From JANSWY01 sp965267245 (GTDB taxonomy: Bacteria > Bacteroidota > Bacteroidia > Cytophagales > Cyclobacteriaceae): a stretch of 64,000 nucleotides of DNA. How positions within the stretch are numbered: position 1 is the stretch's first letter; each line of letters starts with the position of its first letter. The stretch spans positions 2,232,001 to 2,296,000 of the forward strand of contig OZ253939.1 in NCBI GenBank assembly GCA_965267245.1, given 5' to 3'. Shown piece by piece: positions 42,816-51,136 of this stretch. The position numbers were made by a program, and so were the translations under genes. The notes beneath the pieces are model-generated. The model was not told the origin of the DNA, ran no database searches, and was given only the letters and a program-made list of their open reading frames with translations.

Positions 42816-42825
42816 AGGATTAAAA

Positions 42826-43407
42826 TCAGCTCGATTTGGCCAATTGGGCGCGTACCCTACTCAATTGAATAGGAGTTATTCCAAGATACGATGCGATGTG
42901 GTACTGTGGTATTAGGTTCTCAAGACCAGGAAAAGCTTCTTGAAAAATCTGGTAGTTGGTGGAAGCATCATTGGTCACCATATGAATATCATGTTGTTCT
43001 TTTTTGATCCAGATTTGCTCTAAAATCCGAAGTAACAGCTGCTCAAGACATCTGTGTTTCTCAAAGAGATCTCTAAATTTCCGATAGGAAAAACGAACTA
43101 CTTTACTGGGAACTAATGCCTGAAATGAAATAAATGAAGGTGCGTCTGATAGTAATGCCGTCAATGCCGTAGGGAACATTCCTGGTGTGAAAAAGGTCTT
43201 GTTATATTCGTTCCCTTCTTTTGTGTAATAAACCCTAACCACACCTTCAAGTAACAAATAACAGTGATTTACTTTGTCACCAGCCCTCACTAAATGATCA
43301 TTCCTATGGAATTCCTGTATTTCAAACAGGTCACTAAGGTCTTGCCATGCCTCCTTGTTGAGTGGAGACATATTGTTAATGTGATTATATAGTGCAGTCT
43401 TGTCCAA
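42826..43407 (-). CDS. Crp/Fnr family transcriptional regulator
   Basis: 193 residues. The N-terminal cyclic-nucleotide-binding-like domain is clear (HLVRAGDKVNHCYLLLEGVVRVYYTKEGNEYNKTFFTPGMFP), with GD and G-E-type turns. The C-terminal winged helix is short (ASYLGITPIQLSRVRAQL). No cysteine set for an iron-sulfur cluster is present, so it is not a canonical Fnr. The ligand is unknown. It may regulate the small membrane-barrel-SDR genes downstream and is followed by a TAACA-N2-TGTTA palindrome. It lies 40 bp after the DinB-like gene. Confidence 0.9.
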   Translation of the reverse strand: MDKTALYNHINNMSPLNKEAWQDLSDLFEIQEFHRNDHLVRAGDKVNHCYLLLEGVVRVYYTKEGNEYNKTFFTPGMFPTALTALLSDAPSFISFQALVPSKVVRFSYRKFRDLFEKHRCLEQLLLRILEQIWIKKEQHDIHMVTNDASTNYQIFQEAFPGLENLIPQYHIASYLGITPIQLSRVRAQLAKSS

Positions 43408-43447
43408 ATCAGAAGATTGTTCTGTAGTAATTTAATATTTTATCAAT

Positions 43448-43885
43448 TCAAAATTCACCTGCCTTGATATTAGCTTTTGAAAAGTCCTCCCCGGGAATTA
43501 GATTCCCAGCAATACCTTGCATCATGGCCAATTGGCCTACATGTGTCAGCATATCTGCCAGAGGACCTTGAATCAGTTTGTTTGTAAACTCATCTCCTAT
43601 CTCGGTTTCCTTCAATGCTTTATCTAAACTCCTCATTTCTCCCAGAAACCTTTCAATTTCCCCACTCAAGTCAAGCTTCTCAGGAGGTTGGGTTTTCTCA
43701 GTTGACTTCTCAACTGCCATTCTTGAAAACCTGGCGAGATGAAACAGATGGTTTACGATTTCTTCTGATGTCCTACTATCTTTTCCTAGCGAAAAATCAC
43801 CGAATCCCTCTGGGTAGCTCCTTATTGACTTATTGAATCTATAAACTACTGATGCGACAAGATGCCTCAAGAATTTGCTATACAT
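43448..43885 (-). CDS. DinB-like protein
   Basis: 145 residues. Helical, with SEEIVNHLFHLARFSRMAVE in the middle and GPLADMLTHVGQLAMMQGIAGN near the end; the His residues at these helix positions are typical of the DinB/YfiT-like metal-binding four-helix bundle. The family includes thiol transferases and many uncharacterised proteins. It is 40 bp upstream of the Crp-like gene on the same strand, perhaps co-transcribed. Confidence 0.7.
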   Translation of the reverse strand: MYSKFLRHLVASVVYRFNKSIRSYPEGFGDFSLGKDSRTSEEIVNHLFHLARFSRMAVEKSTEKTQPPEKLDLSGEIERFLGEMRSLDKALKETEIGDEFTNKLIQGPLADMLTHVGQLAMMQGIAGNLIPGEDFSKANIKAGEF

Positions 43886-43912
43886 GTTTAGTTAAGGTTT
43901 ATTCCAATTAGT

Positions 43913-44791
43913 TTAATTATTTAGGAATAACGAATTATATTCTTCCATAGATAAACTATCAAGTTGATTTTCAATTATCGGCTTGTCATGAAAATAATAT
44001 ACTTCAGCAAGCCATCTTGAAAGTTTTACTACAGCTGTGCAATCAAACTGTTGGTAATCAATAAATCCATCAAATTCATTGCTATAGTACGTATTACCAA
44101 AGTTTCTAAGTTTAAATCTCAATTTTGTTTTGAAATCACCTTCATGACTTGGTGTTGAAAACAAAAAATAAGACTCTGGTTTTACTTCTCTTTCAACATA
44201 CGTGTTTCCGCAAATCACCGCTCCTTCAAACCAGAATTCCAAAGGTTTCCAATGACCAGTAGAATCTTTTGCTTCCGCAATCATAAATACGGAATTACCC
44301 ACTAATTCTAAACCATTGGAAATGGAGTCTCTATTGATAACATATACAGGATTACCCCTAAAAGAAGCACATTCCCTACCGTTCTTGATGTAAACTGAAT
44401 CTATTTTATAACTAGTTGAGTCTTTCAAGTCAACTTTCGAATCGCACAACTCAAAAGGAATTGAATTAATTGTATCGACAAATACCTCTAACCTACTCAA
44501 GGGGTCTCTAAGTAATTCACTCGGATAATCCCAATATTTCAATGAATCGAACAGTAACTTGGAGGTATCTTCTCCTATCCTACCAACACCAATCAGTTGA
44601 TTGATGGCTGGAAACTGCTTTTCTGTTACATACGAATTGGAAGTCTTAAATTGACTCTTGACTAAAACAAGTTCTTTCCTTTCCCGTGTTGACTTCTTCC
44701 CCTCCTGACAACTAAATGTCAAAATGATTATTGAAACAATGAAGAATTGGAAGCTTCGGATCACAACACATCTAGAGTTTGACTTATTCAA
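43913..44791 (-). CDS. Putative lipoprotein, unknown function
   Basis: 292 residues. An N-terminal hydrophobic stretch (FFIVSIIILTFSC) leads to a cysteine followed by QEGKKSTRERKEL, fitting a lipoprotein signal preceded by a long N-region. The mature part has mixed beta segments (SVFMIAEAKDSTGHWKPLEFWFEGAVICGNTYV, LRFKLRNFGNTYYSNEFDG). No family is recognised. The gene is isolated by 27 bp from the DinB-like gene and by 75 bp from the DUF1080 gene. It is probably an envelope protein. Confidence 0.6.
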   Translation of the reverse strand: MNKSNSRCVVIRSFQFFIVSIIILTFSCQEGKKSTRERKELVLVKSQFKTSNSYVTEKQFPAINQLIGVGRIGEDTSKLLFDSLKYWDYPSELLRDPLSRLEVFVDTINSIPFELCDSKVDLKDSTSYKIDSVYIKNGRECASFRGNPVYVINRDSISNGLELVGNSVFMIAEAKDSTGHWKPLEFWFEGAVICGNTYVEREVKPESYFLFSTPSHEGDFKTKLRFKLRNFGNTYYSNEFDGFIDYQQFDCTAVVKLSRWLAEVYYFHDKPIIENQLDSLSMEEYNSLFLNN

Positions 44792-44866
44792 ATCTAGTCA
44801 ATTCCAACCTTAATCAGCTAGAGTACAATATGTTACTTAGACAAAGCAGTTTCAAAACATTTGTTT

Positions 44867-45613
44867 CTAGAGCTCTCTAATCCAAATATTCCTAAAACTC
44901 ACAAGGTCTGTATGCTCCTGAAGTTTTAATGGCGCCTTTGCCTCATGTTTCACATATACGGGTAATCCACGGTATTCTACTGGCCCAAGAATGGATACAT
45001 TATTTTGAACCAATACACCATTGTGTAAAACTGTAACTCTGGCTGGAGTTATCAAGGTTCCTTTATCACTGAATTGTGGTGCTGTAAAAATAATATCATA
45101 TGTCTGCCATTCTCCAGGTTTCTTAGAGGCATTCACCAACGGAGCGTGTTGCTTATAAACTGCTGATGCCTGTCCATTAGAATAGGTTCTATTTTCATAT
45201 GAATCCAATACCTGGATTTCATATCTATCCATAAACCAAACACCACTGTTTCCTTTGCCCTGTCCTTCATCAGCATCATCTTCCGGAGATCGCCATTCTA
45301 CATGCAACTGACAATCACCAAATTTTTGCTTCGTTTTAATTCCAGGAGAATTGACATTCACCGTCATGAAACCATCCTTTACGTCCCATTTGGGAGGAGT
45401 ACCATCCTCACTAATGAAATTAGACAAATCCTTGCCATCAAATAACACAATTGCATCTGATGGAGGTGCGCCTTTCTCACCAGGTGTGACTTTAGGAGGT
45501 ATTGGCTCCCAAACTTCTGTTACAGTGGGATCAAGTGAATCACGTGGAATTTGCGCTTGAGTTGAATACGCTACTAAACAGCAGAAAATTACAATAATTA
45601 GAATGTTCTTCAT
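44867..45613 (-). CDS. DUF1080 (3-keto-disaccharide hydrolase) domain protein
   Basis: 248-residue exported protein (signal peptide to YSTQAQ) with a concanavalin-like DUF1080 domain: DAIVLFDGKDLSNFISEDGTPPKWDVKDGFMTVN opens it, and CQLHVEWRSPEDD, GNSGVWFMDRYEIQVLDSYEN and GEWQTYDIIFTAP follow. Members with this fold act on 3-keto-glycosides; the specific substrate here is unknown. It has its own region behind a strong minus-strand terminator that ends the nitrilase-like gene upstream. Confidence 0.9.
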   Translation of the reverse strand: MKNILIIVIFCCLVAYSTQAQIPRDSLDPTVTEVWEPIPPKVTPGEKGAPPSDAIVLFDGKDLSNFISEDGTPPKWDVKDGFMTVNVNSPGIKTKQKFGDCQLHVEWRSPEDDADEGQGKGNSGVWFMDRYEIQVLDSYENRTYSNGQASAVYKQHAPLVNASKKPGEWQTYDIIFTAPQFSDKGTLITPARVTVLHNGVLVQNNVSILGPVEYRGLPVYVKHEAKAPLKLQEHTDLVSFRNIWIREL

Positions 45614-45670
45614 TTTACACTTTGTATGTCCGAAAAATAAGAGAGGAAAAACACTGGGTCTTCAAAAATG

Positions 45671-45703
45671 CAAAAAAATGGGGAACACCGTGGCGTTCCC
45701 CAT
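45671..45703 (-). terminator. Terminator of nitrilase-like gene
   Basis: On the minus strand ATGGGGAAC (45703-45695) pairs with GTTCCCCAT (45686-45678), 8-base loop, then TTTTTTTG. It lies about 110 bp after the stop of the nitrilase-like gene. Confidence 0.88.
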
Positions 45704-45812
45704 CTAAATCATCAAAAAAAGACTTTGCGTCTTTGAATTTGTAAAATATGAAAAAATTGGAATTTCTACGAAAACTTTAAAAAAAAATGGATGTAATGAT
45801 CTAACACTTCTC

Positions 45813-46541
45813 TTACATCTCAGTTATTTCATATTTTTTCCTTTCAAAATCATAAAAAAGCAATGATTCTTTGTTCTCCGGACCCGTACATATTGTCCTT
45901 CCATCCCTTTCAACTACTGCTGACACTCCATTTGCCACAAAATCTTCACAGTTACCAACTGCGTTGCAAATAAAGGTCGTTAATTGGTTTTTACCTGAGA
46001 CATTTTCGAGGTGTGAAATGGCTTTTCCCATTCCCTGTTTATGTTTAGCCACACTAACGCAATAAATATCAAATCCTAATGGCAAGCACTGCTGAATATG
46101 TTCCGGAATCATTGATTCATAGCAAATGGCTGGAGCCAATCGAATTCCCTTAATCTTAATTATCACCTGCCTATCTCCAGGAATAAAATACCTGGTCTCA
46201 TCCGGGTGCAACCACTGTTTTGAGTAGATCAGGGGTGTTGTATTAGGTTGAAAAAAAATTGAACTGATCGTAATTCCACCTGGGTTTTTCAATGGTAAAC
46301 CTACACTTATTACAATGTCCTTCTCATCACTCAATTGCTGAAAAACAGATAAGCGAGGATCATCAGGTGAGAAAGCATTGGCAACTGCTAAACTTGTTTC
46401 ATAGTTGGTCAATGATAATTCCGGAAAAACGATCAAATCAGCCCTATTTGAAGCTGCGATATTGATGAGTTGTATGTGTTTTTCGAAATTGGTCCCAAGG
46501 TCTGAGTTCGATGACTTAATCTGAGCCTGGCAGGTTTTCAT
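45813..46541 (-). CDS. Carbon-nitrogen hydrolase (nitrilase superfamily)
   Basis: 242-residue amidase or nitrilase-type hydrolase, no signal peptide. The catalytic triad is readable: Glu41 (FPELSLTNYE), Lys108 (YSKQWLHPDE) and Cys140 (PAICYESM). The remainder fits the alpha-beta-beta-alpha fold. The substrate (amide, nitrile, omega-amide) is not predictable. Its start overlaps the stop of the TPR-membrane gene by ATGA, so it is the second gene of a two-gene unit, followed by a strong terminator. Confidence 0.9.
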   Translation of the reverse strand: MKTCQAQIKSSNSDLGTNFEKHIQLINIAASNRADLIVFPELSLTNYETSLAVANAFSPDDPRLSVFQQLSDEKDIVISVGLPLKNPGGITISSIFFQPNTTPLIYSKQWLHPDETRYFIPGDRQVIIKIKGIRLAPAICYESMIPEHIQQCLPLGFDIYCVSVAKHKQGMGKAISHLENVSGKNQLTTFICNAVGNCEDFVANGVSAVVERDGRTICTGPENKESLLFYDFERKKYEITEM

Positions 46542-47659
46542 AGCTTACGTTTAATCTTCATAAAAAGAATAGACAGGATAAGACCTGCTACCAATCCAAT
46601 TGCCAAATAATAATATTTCATTTTGGCTGCACTTCGTACCTCCTCTTCAGTGGCTCTTATTTTTTGACTGGATGATGTTTGAATTGAATCAATTTGGATT
46701 AGAAGCATACCAATGGAGTCTTTCTTCGCCATTTCCATATGATGTAGGGAATCAAGGATATTGGCATGTTCATCAATACCCAGCATCAAGAGTTCAGGAT
46801 CTACATTGCTTTTTTGAATCATTTTAATAAATGTCATTGGGATTTCCCGAATCAATGGTTGATCTGCTCTTTCCTGGTTTAACTTCCTAACTTTGTTCTT
46901 GACCCTTCTTCTACTTGAAATATCATCATCTAAATACCGAAGCGCATACGTGTAAGCCAACAAGGCATTTTCATATGTACCTTCGGCTTCATGAAAATCT
47001 CCAAGTGTAGTGAGTAAGTTTGCAATTACGAGATTTGGTGCTGGTGTAAAAGGAGCCCTTGTCCTGATCTGGAAAAAGAAGTGATTGTTGACCTGGTAAG
47101 TAAAAGAACGCTGTGAGGTATTGGCGTCTCGCCGTTCAATGAGTTCCTCCACAGCAATAATAGGATTTCTTCTAATCCATCCAGGTGAATCTCTATCCTT
47201 TAATTTGGCCTCCAAAATTTTCAAATGAATCCATTCACTTCCACGATGTGAGCTGGAGTTAAGTTCCAACCCTTTGGCAATGTACTTATAGGCACTATCT
47301 AGCTCCCCAGTCAACTCATAACTTGTTCCAAGGTTAGCGATGACATTATACTCATTGGGGTAATCAACAATCAATTTTTCCAGAATCTTCACTGATGAAT
47401 CAGCCTTCCCAATCTTCATGAGGTTGGCGGCAATATCCGATAAAGTACGATAATTTGACGGATCGTTGGAAAGTTTGGTCTTTAGTTCCTCCAAACGTTC
47501 ATTTATTTTAGGAATGTCAAACTTATCCATCCCATCTGCCAGGTAAAAGTAACGGGTATAGATCCTGGCTCCACTTAATGAATAACCATATTCATTTCCA
47601 CATGGGTAGGTTGTACCTAAAGTAAGAAATAACAATAAAGAGGTAAGCAATAATCTCAT
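46538..47659 (-). CDS. TPR protein with C-terminal membrane anchor
   Basis: 373 residues. A signal peptide (MRLLLTSLLLFLTLGTTYPC) leads to a periplasmic TPR region (about residues 50-150 and 215-250; for example DSSVKILEKLIVDYPNEYNVIANLGTSYELTGELDSAYKYIAKGLELN). A C-terminal transmembrane helix near YYYLAIGLVAGLILSILFM ends in KIKRKL. The conserved Cys just after the signal may be lipidated, but the context is not a clear lipobox. The function is unknown; it may organise an envelope complex. It overlaps the nitrilase-like gene by ATGA. Confidence 0.75.
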   Translation of the reverse strand: MRLLLTSLLLFLTLGTTYPCGNEYGYSLSGARIYTRYFYLADGMDKFDIPKINERLEELKTKLSNDPSNYRTLSDIAANLMKIGKADSSVKILEKLIVDYPNEYNVIANLGTSYELTGELDSAYKYIAKGLELNSSSHRGSEWIHLKILEAKLKDRDSPGWIRRNPIIAVEELIERRDANTSQRSFTYQVNNHFFFQIRTRAPFTPAPNLVIANLLTTLGDFHEAEGTYENALLAYTYALRYLDDDISSRRRVKNKVRKLNQERADQPLIREIPMTFIKMIQKSNVDPELLMLGIDEHANILDSLHHMEMAKKDSIGMLLIQIDSIQTSSSQKIRATEEEVRSAAKMKYYYLAIGLVAGLILSILFMKIKRKL

Positions 47660-47710
47660 GGCTAACCATTTTGATTTTACTTACCCAATTTACAGAAATA
47701 TCACCGGAGG

Positions 47711-49312
47711 TTAAGATTGCTGCCCTGCTAATTCACGTTTTGTTCTATGATAATTATCTATCGCCACAAAATAATGAGGATCTTCAAGTACATTGACGTC
47801 ACAAATTTTCTCAGCCTTTTTGATGAGGGCTCGACAATCTTCGCTTAAATGCCTTAAGTGAATGGTCTTATTTGATTTCTGATATCGTTCTGCCAATTTG
47901 TTGATTGCTTCAATAGCAGATTGATCTACTATTTTTGATTCTTTGAAATCAATGATCACTTCATCCGGATCATCCTGAATTTCAAACTTAGAATTAAACA
48001 ATGTGGTACTCCCGAAGAACAATGGTCCATAGATCTCATAATGCTTGATTCCAAATTCATCTACAAACTTTCTGGCTCTGATCCTCAAAGCATTCTCCCA
48101 GGCAAATACTAGCGCTGAAACAACCACTCCAGCCAATACCGCAATAGCCAGGTCAAATAGGACAGTTAGCAAGGTTACTGTGAGTATAACAATGATATCG
48201 GCAACAGGTACTTTATTGAGTATCCTGAATGTTCCCCATGCAAATGTGCCTATAACCACCATAAACATTACCCCAACCAATGCTGCAATAGGAACCATCT
48301 CAATATAGCTTGATCCAAATAATATGAAAGTCAAGAGTGCAATTGCGGCGACAAAACCAGATAACCTTCCACGACCACCAGAATTGATGTTGATAATGCT
48401 TTGGCCAATCATGGCACAGCCACCCATTCCACCAAAAAATCCATTGACAATATTTGCTGCACCCTGAGCAACACATTCCCGGTTACCGCTTCCACGAGTT
48501 TCCGTGATCTCATCAATTAAATTAAGTGTCATCAACGACTCAATCAACCCGATAGCTGCTAGAATAAGTGCATATGGGAAAGTAAACTTTAAGGTTTCAA
48601 GGTTAAATGGAATAATTGGCACATCAAATGAAGGAAGTCCTGCATTGATTCCTGTTCCTCCTTTTGAAGTAATGAAGGATTTTACAGTGGCTGTTTCAAT
48701 TCCACCGAAAATTACAATTGCAGAAACAACCAAAATGGCTACCAACGCTGCTGGTATATTCTTATTGATTTTTGGTAATCCAAACATTAATCCCATCGTA
48801 AGTGCAACTAGTCCAACCATAGTCCACAACGATGATCCTGAAAGCCATGCTTCACCTACTTTAAACATTCCCAGCTGGGAGATAAAAATCACAATTGCCA
48901 GACCATTTACAAAACCCATCATCACCGGATACGGCACCATTCTTATAAATTTTCCCAATTTCAGGAATCCAGCAGCCATTTGGATGAGACCTGCCAAAAT
49001 GAGTGTAAAAAACAGGTATTGCAAACCTTGTCCATCAGTCATCAGGCTTCCCTCTCGCACAAGATCAACCATCACAACTGCCATGGCACCAGTTGCTCCT
49101 GATATCATTCCAGGCCTTCCTCCAAAAAGTGAGGTGATTAAGCCCATCATAAAAGCACCATACAAGCCAACAATGGGAGAAACTCCTGCAACAAAAGCAA
49201 AAGCCACCGCCTCAGGCACAAGGGCCAATGCTACAGTAAGCCCTGAAAAAATATCCTTGCTTATGCTGCCGTTTTCAAGATCTATGAATTTATCGAATAA
49301 TTTAATTGTCAT
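47711..49312 (-). CDS. SulP family anion transporter with STAS domain
   Basis: 533-residue inner-membrane transporter. About twelve hydrophobic segments form the SLC26/SulP core (VALALVPEAVAFAFVAGVSPIVGLYGAF is the family start motif; GGMGGCAMIGQSIININSGG is the conserved loop). A C-terminal STAS domain follows (EVIIDFKESKIVDQSAIEAINKLAERYQ). Possible substrates are sulfate, bicarbonate or other anions; sequence does not decide. No carbonic anhydrase or sulfur gene is adjacent. It is the first gene of no clear operon; its promoter probably includes TAGTTTTG at 49344-49351 on the minus strand. Confidence 0.92.
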   Translation of the reverse strand: MTIKLFDKFIDLENGSISKDIFSGLTVALALVPEAVAFAFVAGVSPIVGLYGAFMMGLITSLFGGRPGMISGATGAMAVVMVDLVREGSLMTDGQGLQYLFFTLILAGLIQMAAGFLKLGKFIRMVPYPVMMGFVNGLAIVIFISQLGMFKVGEAWLSGSSLWTMVGLVALTMGLMFGLPKINKNIPAALVAILVVSAIVIFGGIETATVKSFITSKGGTGINAGLPSFDVPIIPFNLETLKFTFPYALILAAIGLIESLMTLNLIDEITETRGSGNRECVAQGAANIVNGFFGGMGGCAMIGQSIININSGGRGRLSGFVAAIALLTFILFGSSYIEMVPIAALVGVMFMVVIGTFAWGTFRILNKVPVADIIVILTVTLLTVLFDLAIAVLAGVVVSALVFAWENALRIRARKFVDEFGIKHYEIYGPLFFGSTTLFNSKFEIQDDPDEVIIDFKESKIVDQSAIEAINKLAERYQKSNKTIHLRHLSEDCRALIKKAEKICDVNVLEDPHYFVAIDNYHRTKRELAGQQS

Positions 49313-49754
49313 GATTTCTCCCGCTAGTTTTCAAATGAGAGCGCAAAACTAGGAGTATATTTAATGAAATCACAGTCAATCAGATATTTCTACACATCAA
49401 ATACAACAAACACAACTAATATTTAGCAATTTCAAAATTCCAACAATCTTTTGTTAAATGAATTATAATTAGGCTAGTTAATGGAACTGCATTATAATAT
49501 TTGGCTAACAATATTTTCGAAAAAACATTAAAAACAGATGGAGTATAAAACCCAATTAAAAAAAGTTTAGATTTTTTTCTCCCTGAAAATCAACAATTTA
49601 CGAGCGATTATTAGTAAAACACATTTAAAAGCTTAGCATCTGATAATACCATTTATTTTTCATGATTTACATTAGTCACGAGATAGTTTTAGTTCCCGTT
49701 AATGTACCGGTGGAAGTGTACCCAAACACGATTAGACTACCGGTACTTCTTTTT
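49313..49754. other. 442-bp gap with plus-strand terminator
   Basis: No protein-coding gene. It holds TAGTTTTG (49344-49351, minus), a candidate -7 element for the SulP gene, and a plus-strand terminator at its right end. The remaining sequence is AT-rich. No plus-strand promoter with a clear -33/-7 pair was found, so a transcript ending at that terminator is a hypothesis. Confidence 0.5.
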
Positions 49755-49756
49755 TT
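49704..49756 (+). terminator. Orphan plus-strand intrinsic terminator
   Basis: GTACCGGT (49704-49711) pairs with ACCGGTAC (49739-49746); an internal GTGT/ACAC hairpin lies in the loop; then TTCTTTTTT. It points in the plus direction, but both flanking genes are on the minus strand. The T run overlaps the stop codon of the convergent DUF6624 gene. Confidence 0.65.
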
Positions 49757-50672
49757 ACTGTATTGGCCATTTTATACTATTTCGTTCGGCATAATCTTCG
49801 ATTGGGCCTAAACCAACTTCCGCCCTTCTCTCATTGACTTTATCAACATCAAAAATTTCAAAAAACTCATTCTGATTAGTTACTTTATAGAAAAAATATT
49901 GTGAACCGTATAGCTGAGGTTTGTCATTTCGCATGCGTATTCTGTCTTCCAAAAGTGCCAAATGGCTACCATTAGACTCTCCTTCTTTGACAGAAGTTTT
50001 TAACATGGGCAAGTATTTCTCCTGCAACTCCAAGTCAGCATGTTGAATCACTAACCAAACTGCAGTATTGGCCATTCCTCCAACTTCACTTTTACCTGGC
50101 CAACCATTCCCTTCTATAATGTCTACAACATCAATTGTATTCAAGGAATCTTCTCTGGTCATAAGACTCCAGAAATATTTCATTTGTTTTGAGTCCTTTC
50201 CATATTTCTCCTGTGCCATCTGATAGAACCCTCGAAGCGCCTGGTCTTTTATCATAATATCTTCGAGCTGCTCTTTGAGAGGAATATTCATATCCTTCTC
50301 ATATTCTTGCTTATTTTTCTCTGCAATTCCCACAATACTTTCCCAATCTTTCGTGTCATGCAAAGATTTAAGATCCGGATCCGTTAAAAGGTGATCTACA
50401 TTCTTCCAGCCCAACTCCACTGCTTTATTCAAATACTCACAACCTTTTTTGGAATCTCCCGCCAATGCCCAGGAACAGGCGGCATTGTAATAATCGGTGT
50501 ATTTACCCGCGCCTTTCTGAAAAGCTTCATCGTAAAACAAACCGGATTGTTCGTAATTCTGGTTTTGATATGCTTTACCAGCCTGTTTGACCAGATCTCC
50601 AAAATCCTGACAGACTACTGGGAATGATAAAAATAGAATAAAATAGAGGGCTAAAAGTTTAACGTTTTTCAT
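49755..50672 (-). CDS. DUF6624 protein with TPR-like N-terminus
   Basis: 305 residues with a signal peptide (to FPVVCQ). The N-terminal third looks like TPR-type helices (YQNQNYEQSGLFYDEAFQKGAGKYTDYYNAACSWALAGDSKKGCEYLNKAVELGW). The C-terminal half matches the DUF6624 family pattern (IIEGNGWPGKSEVGGMANTAVWLVIQHADLELQEKYLPML and LALLEDRIRMRNDKPQLYGSQ). Function is unknown. It lies alone in the minus direction, ahead of the gap with the orphan terminator. Confidence 0.85.
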   Translation of the reverse strand: MKNVKLLALYFILFLSFPVVCQDFGDLVKQAGKAYQNQNYEQSGLFYDEAFQKGAGKYTDYYNAACSWALAGDSKKGCEYLNKAVELGWKNVDHLLTDPDLKSLHDTKDWESIVGIAEKNKQEYEKDMNIPLKEQLEDIMIKDQALRGFYQMAQEKYGKDSKQMKYFWSLMTREDSLNTIDVVDIIEGNGWPGKSEVGGMANTAVWLVIQHADLELQEKYLPMLKTSVKEGESNGSHLALLEDRIRMRNDKPQLYGSQYFFYKVTNQNEFFEIFDVDKVNERRAEVGLGPIEDYAERNSIKWPIQ

Positions 50673-50743
50673 AATTCTGATTTTAAAGCGTCAAACTTAA
50701 TACTATTAAACTAAATAATTAGTTTTGAAACTAATTTATTAGT

Positions 50744-51106
50744 TTAATTTGCTGAGTTTCCTGATTTGTCCAGTATTTCCCACTCCAAAAAGTAACTGGC
50801 AGTACTGTCTGTCTCATGTAGTTTCATTGAATTTGTATAACTACCTGGTGAATCATCCACCTTAAACTTGAAAGTACCCAAATGATCATTCAGAGTTAAA
50901 TAGTCGTAATCCCAAAGTTCAATCTCTACCCATCCATCATTGACTTCCAGTGTTACATTCACTTCTGCTACATCACCTGTATCAAGTCGGTGATACAGTG
51001 ATCCAGCTGGCCAGATTTTGTTTCCATTGAATTTGAGATACATTTCATCCTTATCAATTTCATCAGGAAGGTTACATCTAACTTTATTGAGTCTGATTTT
51101 TGGCAT
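50744..51106 (-). CDS. Small C2-like domain protein
   Basis: 120 residues, no signal peptide. The strand pattern RLNKVRCNLPDEIDKDEMYLKFNGNKIWPAG, ITLEVNDGWVEIELWDYDYLTLNDHLGTFKFKVDD and SYFLEWEIL resembles a compact C2-type beta-sandwich with acidic loop residues. C2 domains bind calcium or membranes, but the calcium loops are not clear here. It lies 30 bp after the GNAT gene on the same strand. Confidence 0.55.
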   Translation of the reverse strand: MPKIRLNKVRCNLPDEIDKDEMYLKFNGNKIWPAGSLYHRLDTGDVAEVNVTLEVNDGWVEIELWDYDYLTLNDHLGTFKFKVDDSPGSYTNSMKLHETDSTASYFLEWEILDKSGNSAN

Positions 51107-51136
51107 AGTCTAATAAATTGGATAGATCAAAAATAA

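Noticed and set aside
48504..49352. 282-codon open frame on the plus strand across the SulP gene
   Set aside because: It is antisense to a well-supported transporter; its Ile/Pro/Thr-rich composition is what antisense reading of membrane helices gives, and it has no recognisable domain.
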